Positions 52,085 to 60,834 of a stretch of DNA of 64,000 nucleotides are shown in pieces; the stretch's first letter is position 1; every line of letters begins with the position of its first letter. Source of the DNA: Paraburkholderia tropica (GTDB taxonomy: Bacteria > Pseudomonadota > Gammaproteobacteria > Burkholderiales > Burkholderiaceae). Under the pieces are notes generated by a model. It was not told the origin of the DNA. It saw nothing but the letters and a program-made list of their open reading frames with translations, and did no database searches. A program made the position numbers and the translations under genes. Location: positions 62,001-126,000 of the forward strand of contig NZ_CAJZAR010000062.1 of assembly GCF_914484835.1 (NCBI RefSeq), in the 5' to 3' direction.

Positions 52085-53437
52085 CTATGAGCCCATGACC
52101 TTGTGCGCGTCGGGCGCCCCGGCGCGATCGGGCGTGCTCATGGTTTCGAGCGCCGAATCGTGATGCAGCAGCAGCGCCGCCGCCGCGCCGATCAGTCCCG
52201 CGCCCGCGAGGCACAGCAAGCCCGCGCCGAAGCTGCCCGTGCTGTCCTTGATCCAGCCCATCGCATAGGGGCCGAAGAAGCCCGCCAGATTGCCCAGCGA
52301 GTTGACCGCCGCGATGCCGCCCGCCGCCGCCGCGCCTGAAAGAAAGGCGGCGGGCAGCGTCCAGATCACCGGCAGACAGCCGAAGATGCCGAAGCCCGCG
52401 ACCGAAAGGGCGAGCATCTTGAGCACCGGGTTGTCGAGTCCCGCCGCCGCCGCGATGCCGGCCGCCGCCACCGTGAGCGCGAACGCCACGTGCTTCTTGC
52501 GTTCCAGACGGCGGTCCGAATGACGGCCCCAGAACACCATCGAAATCACGCCGACGATATAGGGCAGCGAAGTCACGAAACCGGTTTGCACATTCGTGAG
52601 CCCGAACCCCTTGACGATCTGCGGCAGAAAGAAGCTCAGGCCGTAATTCGTGGCGTTCGCACCGAAATAAATCAGCGCCACCGCCAGCACGCGCGGATTG
52701 ATCAGCGCCTCCATCACGCTGAACGTATGCACCGCTTCGCGATGCTTGCGCTCCTGCGCCTGACGCGCGACCAGCCATTCGCGCTCGTCGTCGGCGAGCC
52801 AGGTCGCTTGCGCGGGCTTGTCGGTGAGATAGAGCAGCACGACGAACGCGAGCACGAGCGCGGGCGCCGCCTCGATCAGATAGACCCATTGCCAGCCCGC
52901 GAGTCCGCCCATGCCGTCCATCGAGAGCAGCGAACCCGACACCGGGCCGCCGATCACCGTGGAAAGCGGTATCGCCGCCATGAAATAACCCACCACGCGC
53001 GCGCGGTATTTGGCGGGGAACCAGAGCGTCAGCAAGAAGATGATGCCGGGGAAAAAGCCCGCCTCGGCAATGCCTAACAGAATGCGCAGCGTATAGAACA
53101 CGTGCGCGTTCGACATGCCGCTCCACTTCGCGATATGCGGAATGAACGCCATCGCGCCCGCCAGCAAGCCCCACGTAAACATGATGCGGGCAATCCAGCG
53201 CCGCGCGCCGAAGCGTTCGAGCAGCAAATTCGACGGCACTTCGAAAAAGAAATACGCAATAAAGAAAATGCCCGCGCCAAAGCCAAATGCGCTCGCCGAT
53301 AAATCGAGCGCCTTGTTCATTTGCAGCGCAGCAAAACCCACATTCACGCGATCCAGATAGGCGATGAAATAGCAGACGATCAGGAAGGGCACGAGGCGTG
53401 CCGTCACGCGGGTCATCGTGCGCGTTTCGAGGTCCAT
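52085..53437 (-). CDS. MFS transporter, anion:cation symporter (ACS) family
   Basis: 450 residues, 12 helices. ACS features: FLIVCYFIAYLDRVNVGFAALQM in helix 1, then RWIARIMFTWGLLAGAMAFI and the charged loop SDRRLERKKHVAF. Relatives move tartrate, galactarate, hexuronates and other organic anions with a proton or sodium. A strong GAAGGAGAC precedes ATG 53437. It is convergent with the glycosyltransferase gene and stands alone, so the substrate is open. Confidence 0.9.
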   Translation of the reverse strand: MDLETRTMTRVTARLVPFLIVCYFIAYLDRVNVGFAALQMNKALDLSASAFGFGAGIFFIAYFFFEVPSNLLLERFGARRWIARIMFTWGLLAGAMAFIPHIAKWSGMSNAHVFYTLRILLGIAEAGFFPGIIFLLTLWFPAKYRARVVGYFMAAIPLSTVIGGPVSGSLLSMDGMGGLAGWQWVYLIEAAPALVLAFVVLLYLTDKPAQATWLADDEREWLVARQAQERKHREAVHTFSVMEALINPRVLAVALIYFGANATNYGLSFFLPQIVKGFGLTNVQTGFVTSLPYIVGVISMVFWGRHSDRRLERKKHVAFALTVAAAGIAAAAGLDNPVLKMLALSVAGFGIFGCLPVIWTLPAAFLSGAAAAGGIAAVNSLGNLAGFFGPYAMGWIKDSTGSFGAGLLCLAGAGLIGAAAALLLHHDSALETMSTPDRAGAPDAHKVMGS

Positions 53438-53713
53438 CGGTTGTCTCCTTCGAGGCTGGCGTCTCGCTCCGCCGCACCTGCGCCGGCAACGGGCCAGTCC
53501 GTATCATGTGGTTACAGACTAGGCGCTCAACCGCCGATGCGAAAGGCGCGTTTCGATAAAACGCCGCATCGTCCGCTTGAGCAGCGATCGATTCAGCCTT
53601 TCTGCCGCATTGCAGCTTAAGCGCAGCCTTTTTTCATTCCAGCTAACATGGCCGTTCGATTTTTATATCGGGCGGCATCGCCGCGAACTCAACCAGATTC
53701 AGGAGCACCAGAA

Positions 53714-54163
53714 ATGTCTTTCCGCATGACGATGTTGGCGGCCGCAGTCGTGGCCGCGAGTGTGGCCAGTGCAGGCGCGCAAGCCCAGGTCGCCGGCGCG
53801 CAGCCGCTGAGCGTGACGGTCGAGCAATCGCAGGCGCTGCTCGAAGGCTGGAGCGTGAAGAAAAGCGTGCTCGGCAAGGCCGTCTATAACGACGACAACG
53901 TCAAGGTGGGCACCGTGCGCGACCTGATCGTCGCGCCGGACGGTTCGGTGTCGGCGGCCATCGTGTCGGCGGGCGGCTTCCTCGGCGTGGCCGCGCACGA
54001 CGTGGCCGTGCCCATCGCTTCGCTCGAAGTGCGCAAGGGCAATCTCTATCTGCCGGGCGCGACCAAGGAAGCGATCAAGGCCACGCCGGCGTTCCAGTAC
54101 GCGAAGATCGAATCGCCGCCGAAGCCCAAGCGCATCGACAGCAAGCAGGAACAGCAGCAGTAA
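53714..54163 (+). CDS. Secreted PRC-barrel domain protein
   Basis: 149 residues from ATG 53714, with AGGAG 8 bases upstream. A signal peptide (MSFRMTMLAAAVVAASVASAGAQAQ) is followed by the small beta-barrel: SVLGKAVYNDDNVKVGTVRDLIVAPDG, then AAIVSAGGFLGVAAHDVAVPI. PRC-barrels occur in RimM, photosynthetic reaction centres and many stand-alone secreted stress proteins; the last fits best. The C-terminus is charged (KPKRIDSKQEQQQ). Role unknown. Confidence 0.85.
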   Translation: MSFRMTMLAAAVVAASVASAGAQAQVAGAQPLSVTVEQSQALLEGWSVKKSVLGKAVYNDDNVKVGTVRDLIVAPDGSVSAAIVSAGGFLGVAAHDVAVPIASLEVRKGNLYLPGATKEAIKATPAFQYAKIESPPKPKRIDSKQEQQQ

Positions 54164-54284
54164 GCCGCACGGCGCGGGCGGCACAGTGCCGCTCGTGCGT
54201 CCACGCGTCAGCGCGCTTTGGCCGCTGGCGCGCGGTCGCGAAAACATACGCTTTACCTTTGGCTTACGGGCCGCGCGTGTTTTC

Positions 54285-54313
54285 CCGCGTATTCAGCCGC
54301 GTATTCAGCCGCG
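54285..54313 (-). repeat. 12-bp tandem repeat just after the LysR stop
   Basis: Two units CCGCGTATTCAG (54285-54296, 54297-54308) and a partial third, ending 4 bases before the LysR stop (TAA, 54320-54318). On the minus strand each full unit holds TGA, out of frame with the gene. Confidence 0.65.
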
Positions 54314-54317
54314 CGTT

Positions 54318-55262
54318 TTAGCCGCCCTGCGCGATCTCCCTCAGTTCGATCCCTTCCCACGTGCCGCGCGCGCACAATTCCTCGATCGTTTCGCAAATCG
54401 TGCGACGCACCGCCAGCGACGCCGAACTCACCGGCAAGGCATTCGGCCAGCAGATGCTCGCGGGCCGCCGGATCACCGGATCGACGATGCGGCGCATTCT
54501 GGGCCGGTCGGCGCTCGCCCGCAGCGCCAGCGCCGATGCAGGCAGGATCGTGCACGCCGCGCCCGACTGCGCGAGCGACAGCAGAATCGGCAGCGAATCC
54601 ACATCGGCGATGATATTGAGCGGCACCTGCTCGCGCGCGAACGTGCGCTCCAGCAGCAGACGCAGGCCGTTCGCCACGCCAGGCGCGACCATCGGTACGT
54701 CGGCGAGCGAGGCGAGCGTGATGCTGCGCGTGCGCGCCGACACGCCGCGCGGCTCGCCTAGCAGATATAACTCCTCGTCGAGCACCGGCAGCGCGGAAAT
54801 GCCGGGCGTGGCCGAGTCGCGAAACAGAATCGCGAGGTCGAGACGCCCGTTCGCGAGCAGTTCGTTCAGATAGCCGCTCATGCTCTCGAAGAATTGCAGG
54901 CGGATGCCGGGATAACGCTCGCGCACGCGCTCGAACACTGGCATCGCGAGCACCGAGGTCATGGTCGTCGGAAAGCCGATGGCGACCGTGCCCGATTCCG
55001 CGCCCACGCCGTCGCGCACTTCCTGGCGCAACTGCTCCATCTGATGCAGCACGAGCCGCGCGTGGCGGTAGAGCGCCTGGCCGGCGGCCGTGGGCTTGAC
55101 GCCCTGCGGGCTGCGCACGAGCAGCGGCACGCCGAGATCGTCCTCGAGCTTCGCGATCTGCTGGCTCAGCGAAGGCTGCGCCACAAAGAGCTTTTCGGCG
55201 GCCTTGCCCAGACTGCCGTAATCGACGATGTGCACGAAATAGCGAAGCTGACGAACGTCCAT
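54318..55262 (-). CDS. LysR-type transcriptional regulator of the adjacent CoA-acid operon
   Basis: 314 residues from ATG 55262; the longer frame to 56219 is an artefact. HTH at about 1-60 (MDVRQLRYFVHIVDYGSLGKAAEKLFVAQPSLSQQIAKLE), then the effector domain with TVAIGFPTTMTSVL and LAILFRDSA. It reads away from the dehydratase/dehydrogenase/CoA-transferase/MFS operon, 153 bases apart, with a perfect LysR-style palindrome between them (55295-55317), so it is the likely regulator of that operon. Confidence 0.9.
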   Translation of the reverse strand: MDVRQLRYFVHIVDYGSLGKAAEKLFVAQPSLSQQIAKLEDDLGVPLLVRSPQGVKPTAAGQALYRHARLVLHQMEQLRQEVRDGVGAESGTVAIGFPTTMTSVLAMPVFERVRERYPGIRLQFFESMSGYLNELLANGRLDLAILFRDSATPGISALPVLDEELYLLGEPRGVSARTRSITLASLADVPMVAPGVANGLRLLLERTFAREQVPLNIIADVDSLPILLSLAQSGAACTILPASALALRASADRPRMRRIVDPVIRRPASICWPNALPVSSASLAVRRTICETIEELCARGTWEGIELREIAQGG

Positions 55263-55294
55263 GAGGTGCTGCCCTTCCTGCCGGTTCAAGCGAG

Positions 55295-55317
55295 GGTCAT
55301 AGGATACCCTTATGACC
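55295..55317. promoter_or_regulatory. LysR-type operator palindrome
   Basis: GGTCATA (55295-55301), 9 bases, TATGACC (55311-55317): a perfect 7-bp inverted repeat of the ATA-N9-TAT kind used by LysR proteins, 33 bases from the LysR start and about 100 from the first gene of the divergent operon. Confidence 0.7.
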
Positions 55318-55415
55318 GGCACATTCAATCGGTATTTCCGCCGCGCAAGACATTCGCCTACAGTCGCCTCATTCCTATTGAAAAAGCGCCGGACGCACCG
55401 GCGCTGGAGACGGCG

Positions 55416-56261
55416 ATGCACGCATGCCAAACCGATCGGCTCGAACAGCCGACGCAGAACGTCACAGATTTCCTCTCCCCCGCTCCCGCCGCCGCGCTGG
55501 CCGCCACGCTCGATTGCCGCACCACGCCGCGTGCGGGCGACGCGCTGCCGCCCATCTGGCACTGGCTTTACTTCTGGTCCGCCGCGCCGCAAGCCGAACT
55601 GGGCAGCGACGGGCATCCGCAAAAAGGCGGCTTCCTGCCCGATCTCGGCCTGCCGCGCCGCATGGCTGCGGGCGGCCGCATGACCTTTCATGCGCCGCTC
55701 AAGATCGGCGTGCAGGCCGAACGTGTTTCGCGCGTGTTGAACGTCGAGCATAAGGAAGGCCGCAGCGGGCGTCTTGCGTTCGTGACCGTCGAGCATGCGA
55801 TCGAAGTCGATGGCGTGACGGCGATTCGCGAAGAACAAGACATCGTCTATCGCGAACCGGCCGAGCCTGGCCAGCCGCAGCCGAAGCCCACCGCCGCGCC
55901 CGCGAACGCCGACTTCACCCGCGAGATCACGCCCAGCGAAACGCTGCTGTTCCGCTATTCGGCGCTGACCTTCAACGGCCATCGCATTCATTACGACCGC
56001 GATTACGCGCGCGGCGTCGAGGGCTATCCCGATCTGGTCGTGCACGGTCCGCTGATCGCCACGCTGCTGCTCGACCTCGTGGCGCGCAGCGTGCCCGGCG
56101 CCGTCGTGCGCGAATACGCATGGAAAGCGGTCAGGCCGACGTTCCTCGGCCATACGTTTCGCGTCTGCGGCCGCCGCGCCGAAGACGGCCAATCCATCGA
56201 GTTGTGGGCGCAGGACCACGAAGGCGCGCTAACAATGTCGGCGCGCGCCGTGCTCGCCTGA
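55416..56261 (+). CDS. MaoC/HTD2-type acyl-CoA hydratase (mesaconyl-CoA hydratase-like)
   Basis: 281 residues from ATG 55416 with GGAGA upstream. The N-terminal half is a divergent hot-dog (FAS1-like dehydratase) domain; the C-terminal half has the active hot-dog with RYSALTFNGHRIHYDRDYARGVEGYPDLVVHGPLIATLLLDL, where the catalytic His and Asp lie in GHRIHYDR. This two-domain type includes HTD2 and mesaconyl-C4-CoA hydratases, which hydrate branched dicarboxyl-CoA. The first gene of an operon with an acyl-CoA dehydrogenase and a CoA transferase. Confidence 0.85.
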   Translation: MHACQTDRLEQPTQNVTDFLSPAPAAALAATLDCRTTPRAGDALPPIWHWLYFWSAAPQAELGSDGHPQKGGFLPDLGLPRRMAAGGRMTFHAPLKIGVQAERVSRVLNVEHKEGRSGRLAFVTVEHAIEVDGVTAIREEQDIVYREPAEPGQPQPKPTAAPANADFTREITPSETLLFRYSALTFNGHRIHYDRDYARGVEGYPDLVVHGPLIATLLLDLVARSVPGAVVREYAWKAVRPTFLGHTFRVCGRRAEDGQSIELWAQDHEGALTMSARAVLA

Positions 56262-56312
56262 TTCAGCCACGCAAACTCATCCCTTCCACCGAGATTCACC
56301 GAGATCCAAGAC

Positions 56313-57476
56313 ATGAACGACGCCACGCCCGATCAATTCCAGGACATTCGTGAAGCCGTCCGCGATCTGTGCAGCCAGTTTCCGAACGAGTACCACCGCA
56401 AGATCGACGAGGCGCGCGGCTATCCCGAAGCCTTCGTCGACGCGCTGACGAAAGCCGGCTGGCTCGCCGCGCTGATTCCGCAGGAGTACGGCGGCTCGGG
56501 CCTCGGCCTCACCGAAGCCTCGGTGATCATGGAAGAAATCAACCGCAGCGGCGGCAACTCGGGCGCGTGCCACGGCCAGATGTACAACATGGGCACGCTG
56601 CTGCGCCACGGCTCCGAAGAACAGAAGCGCAAGTATCTGCCGAAGATCGCCAATGGCGAACTGCGCCTGCAATCGATGGGCGTGACCGAGCCCACCACCG
56701 GCACCGACACCACGAAGATCAAGACCACGGCCGTGCGCAAGGGCGACCGCTACGTGATCAACGGCCAGAAGGTGTGGATCTCGCGCGTGCAGCACTCCGA
56801 CCTGATGATCCTGCTCGCGCGCACCACGCCGCTTTCGGACGTGAAGAAGAAAAGCGAAGGCATGTCGATCTATATCGTCGATCTGCGCGAAGCCATCGGC
56901 AAGGGTTTGACCGTGCAGCCGATTCTCAACATGGTCAATCACGAGACCAACGAACTGTTCTTCGACAACCTCGAAATTCCGGCGGAAAACCTCATCGGCG
57001 AGGAAGGCCAAGGCTTCAAGTACATTCTCGACGGCCTGAACGCCGAGCGCACGCTGATCGCAGCCGAATGTATCGGCGACGGCTACTGGTTCATCGACAA
57101 GGTGTCGCAATACGTTAAGGATCGCCAGGTATTCGGCCGTCCGATCGGACAGAACCAGGGCGTGCAGTTCCCGATCGCGCGCGCGTTCATCAACGTGGAA
57201 GCCGCGAACCTGATGCGCTTCGAGGCCGCCCGCCGCTTCGACGCTCACCAACCCTGCGGCGCGCAGGCCAACATGGCGAAGCTGCTGGCCGCCGACGCCT
57301 CGTGGGAAGCCGCCAACGCCTGCCTGCAATTCCACGGCGGCTTCGGTTTCGCGTGCGAATACGACGTCGAGCGCAAGTTCCGCGAAACGCGTCTGTATCA
57401 GGTCGCGCCGATTTCGACGAACCTGATTCTCTCCTACGTCGCCGAACATATTCTCGGCCTGCCGCGTTCGTTCTAA
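56313..57476 (+). CDS. Acyl-CoA dehydrogenase
   Basis: 387 residues. FAD-dependent fold: GVTEPTTGTDTTKIKTTAVRKGDRYVINGQKVWIS in the middle and the C-terminal helices with FHGGFGFACEYDVERKFRETRLYQVAPISTN. At the usual C-terminal catalytic Glu position (YEGT in medium-chain enzymes) the sequence is VAPIS, but Glu245 in GLNAERTL aligns with the base in isovaleryl-CoA dehydrogenase. So it is probably active on branched or dicarboxylic acyl-CoA. It sits 15 bases before the CoA transferase, in the same operon. Confidence 0.9.
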   Translation: MNDATPDQFQDIREAVRDLCSQFPNEYHRKIDEARGYPEAFVDALTKAGWLAALIPQEYGGSGLGLTEASVIMEEINRSGGNSGACHGQMYNMGTLLRHGSEEQKRKYLPKIANGELRLQSMGVTEPTTGTDTTKIKTTAVRKGDRYVINGQKVWISRVQHSDLMILLARTTPLSDVKKKSEGMSIYIVDLREAIGKGLTVQPILNMVNHETNELFFDNLEIPAENLIGEEGQGFKYILDGLNAERTLIAAECIGDGYWFIDKVSQYVKDRQVFGRPIGQNQGVQFPIARAFINVEAANLMRFEAARRFDAHQPCGAQANMAKLLAADASWEAANACLQFHGGFGFACEYDVERKFRETRLYQVAPISTNLILSYVAEHILGLPRSF

Positions 57477-57491
57477 CCGGAGAGCCGAATC

Positions 57492-58670
57492 ATGCGCCCT
57501 CTCGAAGGCATCAAGGTCGTCACGTTCGAGCACGCGATCGCCGCGCCGTTCTGCACGCGCCAGCTCGCGGATCTGGGCGCGCGCGTCATCAAGGTGGAGC
57601 GTCCCGGCGTGGGCGACTTCGCGCGCGGCTACGACGAGCGCGTACACGGTCTCGCCTCGCATTTCGTCTGGACCAACCGCTCGAAGGAAAGCCTCACGCT
57701 CGACGTGAAGCGCGACGAAGCGCTGGAGATCGTGCACACGCTGCTCGTCGACGCCGACGTGTTCGTGCAGAACCTCGCGCCCGGCGCGACGCAGCGGCTC
57801 GGTCTCGGTTACGAGGCGCTGCGCGAGCGCTATCCGCGCCTGATCGTCTGCGATATCTCGGGTTATGGCGGCGACGGTCCGTATCGCGACAAGAAGGCTT
57901 ACGACCTGCTGATCCAGAGCGAGTCGGGCTTTCTGTCGATCACCGGCACGCCCGACGAACCCGCGAAAGCGGGCTGCTCGATCGCCGATATCGCTGCGGG
58001 CATGTACGCGTATTCGAATATCCTCGCGGCGCTGATCGAGCGGGGCAAGACCGGACGCGGACGCCATATCGACGTGTCGATGCTCGAAAGCATGGTCGAG
58101 TGGATGGGCTATCCGCTCTACTACGCGATCGACGGCCAGACGCCGCCGCAACGCAACGGCGCGGCACACGCGACGATCTATCCGTATGGTCCGTTCAAGG
58201 CCGGCGACGGCAAGTCGGTGATGCTCGGTCTGCAAAACGAGCGCGAATGGAAGGCGTTTTGCGACGTCGTGCTCCAGCAGCCCGAACTCGCCACCGATGA
58301 GCGCTTCGTCTCGAACAGCCGCCGCGTCGAGCATCGCGCGGCGCTCGGCGCGCTGATCGAAGCGGCCTTCGCGAGCCTCAGCGCGCGCGACGTGGTCGAG
58401 CGCCTCGAAGCCGCGAAGATCGCCAACGCGCACATCAACGACATGCAGGCCGTGTGGGAGCACGCGCAACTCGCCGCGCGCGAGCGCTGGACGCAGGTGC
58501 AGACGCCCGGCGGCACAGTGCCCGCGCTGCTGCCGCCCGGCGTCACGCTCGCGGACGCGCCGCGCATGGACGCCGTGCCCGCGCTCGGCGAGCACACCGA
58601 CGCGATCCTGAACGAACTCGGCTACGACGCGACGCAGATTCGCGCGCTGCACGACACCGGCGCGGTCTGA
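57492..58670 (+). CDS. Family III CoA transferase (CaiB/BaiF type)
   Basis: 392 residues. N-terminal GIKVVTFEHAIAAPFCTRQLADLGARVIKVERP and the catalytic Asp138 in KKAYDLLIQSESG are family III features, with MLESMVEWMG in the C-terminal part. It moves CoA between acids, commonly from succinyl-CoA to a dicarboxylate. The previous gene ends 15 bases earlier. With the dehydrogenase and hydratase it could activate, oxidise and hydrate one acid. Confidence 0.9.
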   Translation: MRPLEGIKVVTFEHAIAAPFCTRQLADLGARVIKVERPGVGDFARGYDERVHGLASHFVWTNRSKESLTLDVKRDEALEIVHTLLVDADVFVQNLAPGATQRLGLGYEALRERYPRLIVCDISGYGGDGPYRDKKAYDLLIQSESGFLSITGTPDEPAKAGCSIADIAAGMYAYSNILAALIERGKTGRGRHIDVSMLESMVEWMGYPLYYAIDGQTPPQRNGAAHATIYPYGPFKAGDGKSVMLGLQNEREWKAFCDVVLQQPELATDERFVSNSRRVEHRAALGALIEAAFASLSARDVVERLEAAKIANAHINDMQAVWEHAQLAARERWTQVQTPGGTVPALLPPGVTLADAPRMDAVPALGEHTDAILNELGYDATQIRALHDTGAV

Positions 58671-58701
58671 CGAACACAGACGACCCGCGCCAACCATTGA
58701 A

Positions 58702-58760
58702 CGCCGCAGCAATAAGCGGCGCATGGCAGCAAGCCCCCGTGGCCCTTCGGCCCGGGGGCC
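58702..58760 (+). other. Two adjacent GC-rich hairpins between the CoA transferase and the MFS gene
   Basis: First stem CGCCGC/GCGGCG (58702-58721). Second, stronger stem 58733-58759: GCCCCCG and GGCC pair with GGCC and CGGGGGC around a CTTC loop. No T-run follows; they may attenuate transcription or protect the upstream mRNA. Confidence 0.6.
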
Positions 58761-58782
58761 GCATCACAATCGGAGACATCAC

Positions 58783-60183
58783 ATGCACCACGCGGTCAAT
58801 GCCGCCGGACGCCTCGACCGGCTACCCGTTTCACGCTTTCACTGGAAGATACTCGGCCTCATCGCGGGCGGCGCGTTCCTCGACGCCTTCGACATCTATC
58901 TCGCCAACGGCGCGATGGCGTCGATGGTCAAGGACGGCTTCACCGACATGCGTCACGGCGCGCTGTTCGTCTCGTCGACGTTCATGGGCATGATGGTCGG
59001 CGCGTTCATCGCGGGCTGGCTCGGCGACCGGCTCGGGCGGCGCTATTCGTATCAGGTCAATCTCGCGGTGTTCGGGCTCGCTTCGATTGCCGCGTGCTTC
59101 GCGCCCAATATCGAATGGCTGATCGTGCTGCGCTTCATCATGGGCCTCGGCCTCGGCGCGGAGCTCGTGGTGGCCGCGGGCACGCTCGCGGAATTCGTGC
59201 CGCCCGCCACGCGCGGCAAGTGGGTCTCGCTGCTCGCGGTCATCACCAATAGCGGGTTGTTCGCGGCGCTCGCGGCGGGCTACTGGGTGATTCCGCATCT
59301 CGGCTGGCGCTATATGTTCGCGCTCGCGGGCGTGGGCGCGCTGGTCGTGTGGTTCCTGCGCCATCGCATGCCGGAGTCGCCGCGCTGGCTCGAATCGGTC
59401 GGCCGCTTCGAGGAAGCCGAAGCCACGCTCGCCGAAATCGAACAGGAAGTGCGCGCGCAAGTGGGCGAGCTGCCGCCCGTGCAACGCGCCGTCGATCTGC
59501 ACAAGGGCAGCGTGCCGCTCAGCGCGCTGTTCGCCAAGGGCATGCGCGGCCGCATGCTGGTGGCGGCGCTCACGGCCATCGGCGTGAACGTGGGGCTGTA
59601 CGGTTTCATCGCGTGGCTGCCGACGTTCTTCGTCGCGCAAGGTTTGTCGATCGTGAAGTCGCTCGGCTTCGTGTTCGTCATGTCGATCGGCTCGCCGGTC
59701 GGCGGACTGATCGGTTATTTCATCGCCGACCGGGTCGGACGCGCGCGCGGCATCGTGATCTCGTCGATCGTGAGCGTCGCGCTCGGCTGGCTCTACGTGA
59801 CGCTGCGCGATCCCACCGTCATCATGCTCGTGGGCTTCTGCCTCGTGAGCGCGATCTACACCATCTGCACGCTCGGCCTGTTCGGCTACATTCCCGAACT
59901 CTTCCCGACCGAAATGCGCCTGCGCGGCACCGGCGTGGCGGGCACCTGCGGACGCGCCTCGTCGATCGCCACGCCGTGGCTCGCGCTGATGCTCTACGAG
60001 CGCTTCGGCGTCTCGGGCGTGATCGCGATGGTGACGGCGATACTCGCCGTGCTCTGCGTGGCGATTCTCGCGCTGCGCGTGGAAACGAGCCGCGCCGCGC
60101 TGGAGGATATCGCGGGCGATATGAGCAACGCGGATGAAAACCGCAGCGATACACCGGCCGTTTTCGCGCCGGAAAGCCGCTGA
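58783..60183 (+). CDS. MFS transporter, metabolite:H+ symporter type
   Basis: 466 residues from ATG 58783 with GGAGA upstream. Twelve helices; FLDAFDIYLANGAM in helix 1, WLGDRLGRRYSYQV between helices 2 and 3, PESPRWLESVGRF after helix 6 and RVGRARGIVIS later are the signature elements. Members import aromatic or dicarboxylic acids. As the last gene of the hydratase/dehydrogenase/CoA-transferase operon it probably imports that pathway's substrate. Confidence 0.9.
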   Translation: MHHAVNAAGRLDRLPVSRFHWKILGLIAGGAFLDAFDIYLANGAMASMVKDGFTDMRHGALFVSSTFMGMMVGAFIAGWLGDRLGRRYSYQVNLAVFGLASIAACFAPNIEWLIVLRFIMGLGLGAELVVAAGTLAEFVPPATRGKWVSLLAVITNSGLFAALAAGYWVIPHLGWRYMFALAGVGALVVWFLRHRMPESPRWLESVGRFEEAEATLAEIEQEVRAQVGELPPVQRAVDLHKGSVPLSALFAKGMRGRMLVAALTAIGVNVGLYGFIAWLPTFFVAQGLSIVKSLGFVFVMSIGSPVGGLIGYFIADRVGRARGIVISSIVSVALGWLYVTLRDPTVIMLVGFCLVSAIYTICTLGLFGYIPELFPTEMRLRGTGVAGTCGRASSIATPWLALMLYERFGVSGVIAMVTAILAVLCVAILALRVETSRAALEDIAGDMSNADENRSDTPAVFAPESR

Positions 60184-60328
60184 TTCAAGGGCTTTTTGCG
60201 TCGCGCCGCGAAAGTGCTTTCCGTTCGTAAGGGACGGTAAGCGCTTTCGCAATCTCCCGCTTTCTGTCACAAAGGAAATGTCCCCGGACTGGGTACCATC
60301 CGCGCATTGCTTACAAACGGATCGCACC

Positions 60329-60493
60329 ATGTCCGCATTTCGACGAACCCTTGCGCTGCTCACGATGTGCGTCGCGCTCGCCGGCCTGAATGGCTGCGCC
60401 ACCGCCATCGGCAATATCGGTCTCGGTGTCGGGCTGGGCGTCGCGGGCACGGTCAGCGCAATCTATTGCGCGCTGGCTTGCTATCACTATTGA
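60329..60493 (+). CDS. Small lipoprotein
   Basis: 54 residues from ATG 60329. Signal with lipobox ALAGLNGC, cleaved before Cys23, leaving about 32 residues: GNIGLGVGLGVAGTVSAIYCALACYHY, glycine-rich and hydrophobic, with two further Cys residues. No known family. The frame opens far upstream but only this start gives a lipoprotein signal. Possibly an envelope stress or membrane-associated peptide. Confidence 0.7.
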   Translation: MSAFRRTLALLTMCVALAGLNGCATAIGNIGLGVGLGVAGTVSAIYCALACYHY

Positions 60494-60834
60494 TCCACGC
60501 AATCCCCGCTTGAGCGCAGGCTTTCGCAGCCTGCCCCGCCCGATCCAGGCGGACGCGCCGTGCAACGCGGGCGCGCCGCACTACCTCGAAGCCTGACCCT
60601 TCCCGCCATCCGCATTCGGCGTTCGGTTTTGCTCCGGCAAACGATCGCCGGCAGTCCCGCGCGTTTCTCCTCTTCCTGTGTCGCCGCGCCCGCGCGAATC
60701 TCCTGAAACGCCCACACCGAAGGCTTTTCGTAAGCCACGCGCGCTTTGACACACGCCTGCCTCACACAGTAAAATTATTTCATCACACGTTGAATATTGG
60801 CGCGGGTGCCCGCCACTCTCCCATACCGAATCCG
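60494..60834. other. Intergenic region with a strong sigma70 promoter
   Basis: About 340 bases with no gene. It contains the promoter at 60746-60775 for the LysR gene; the rest shows no motif I can support. Confidence 0.5.
60746..60775 (+). promoter_or_regulatory. Sigma70 promoter of the LysR gene
   Basis: TTGACA (60746-60751), 18 bases, TAAAAT (60770-60775): perfect -35 and 5 of 6 at -10. The transcript would carry a leader of about 50 bases before ATG 60835. Confidence 0.75.
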
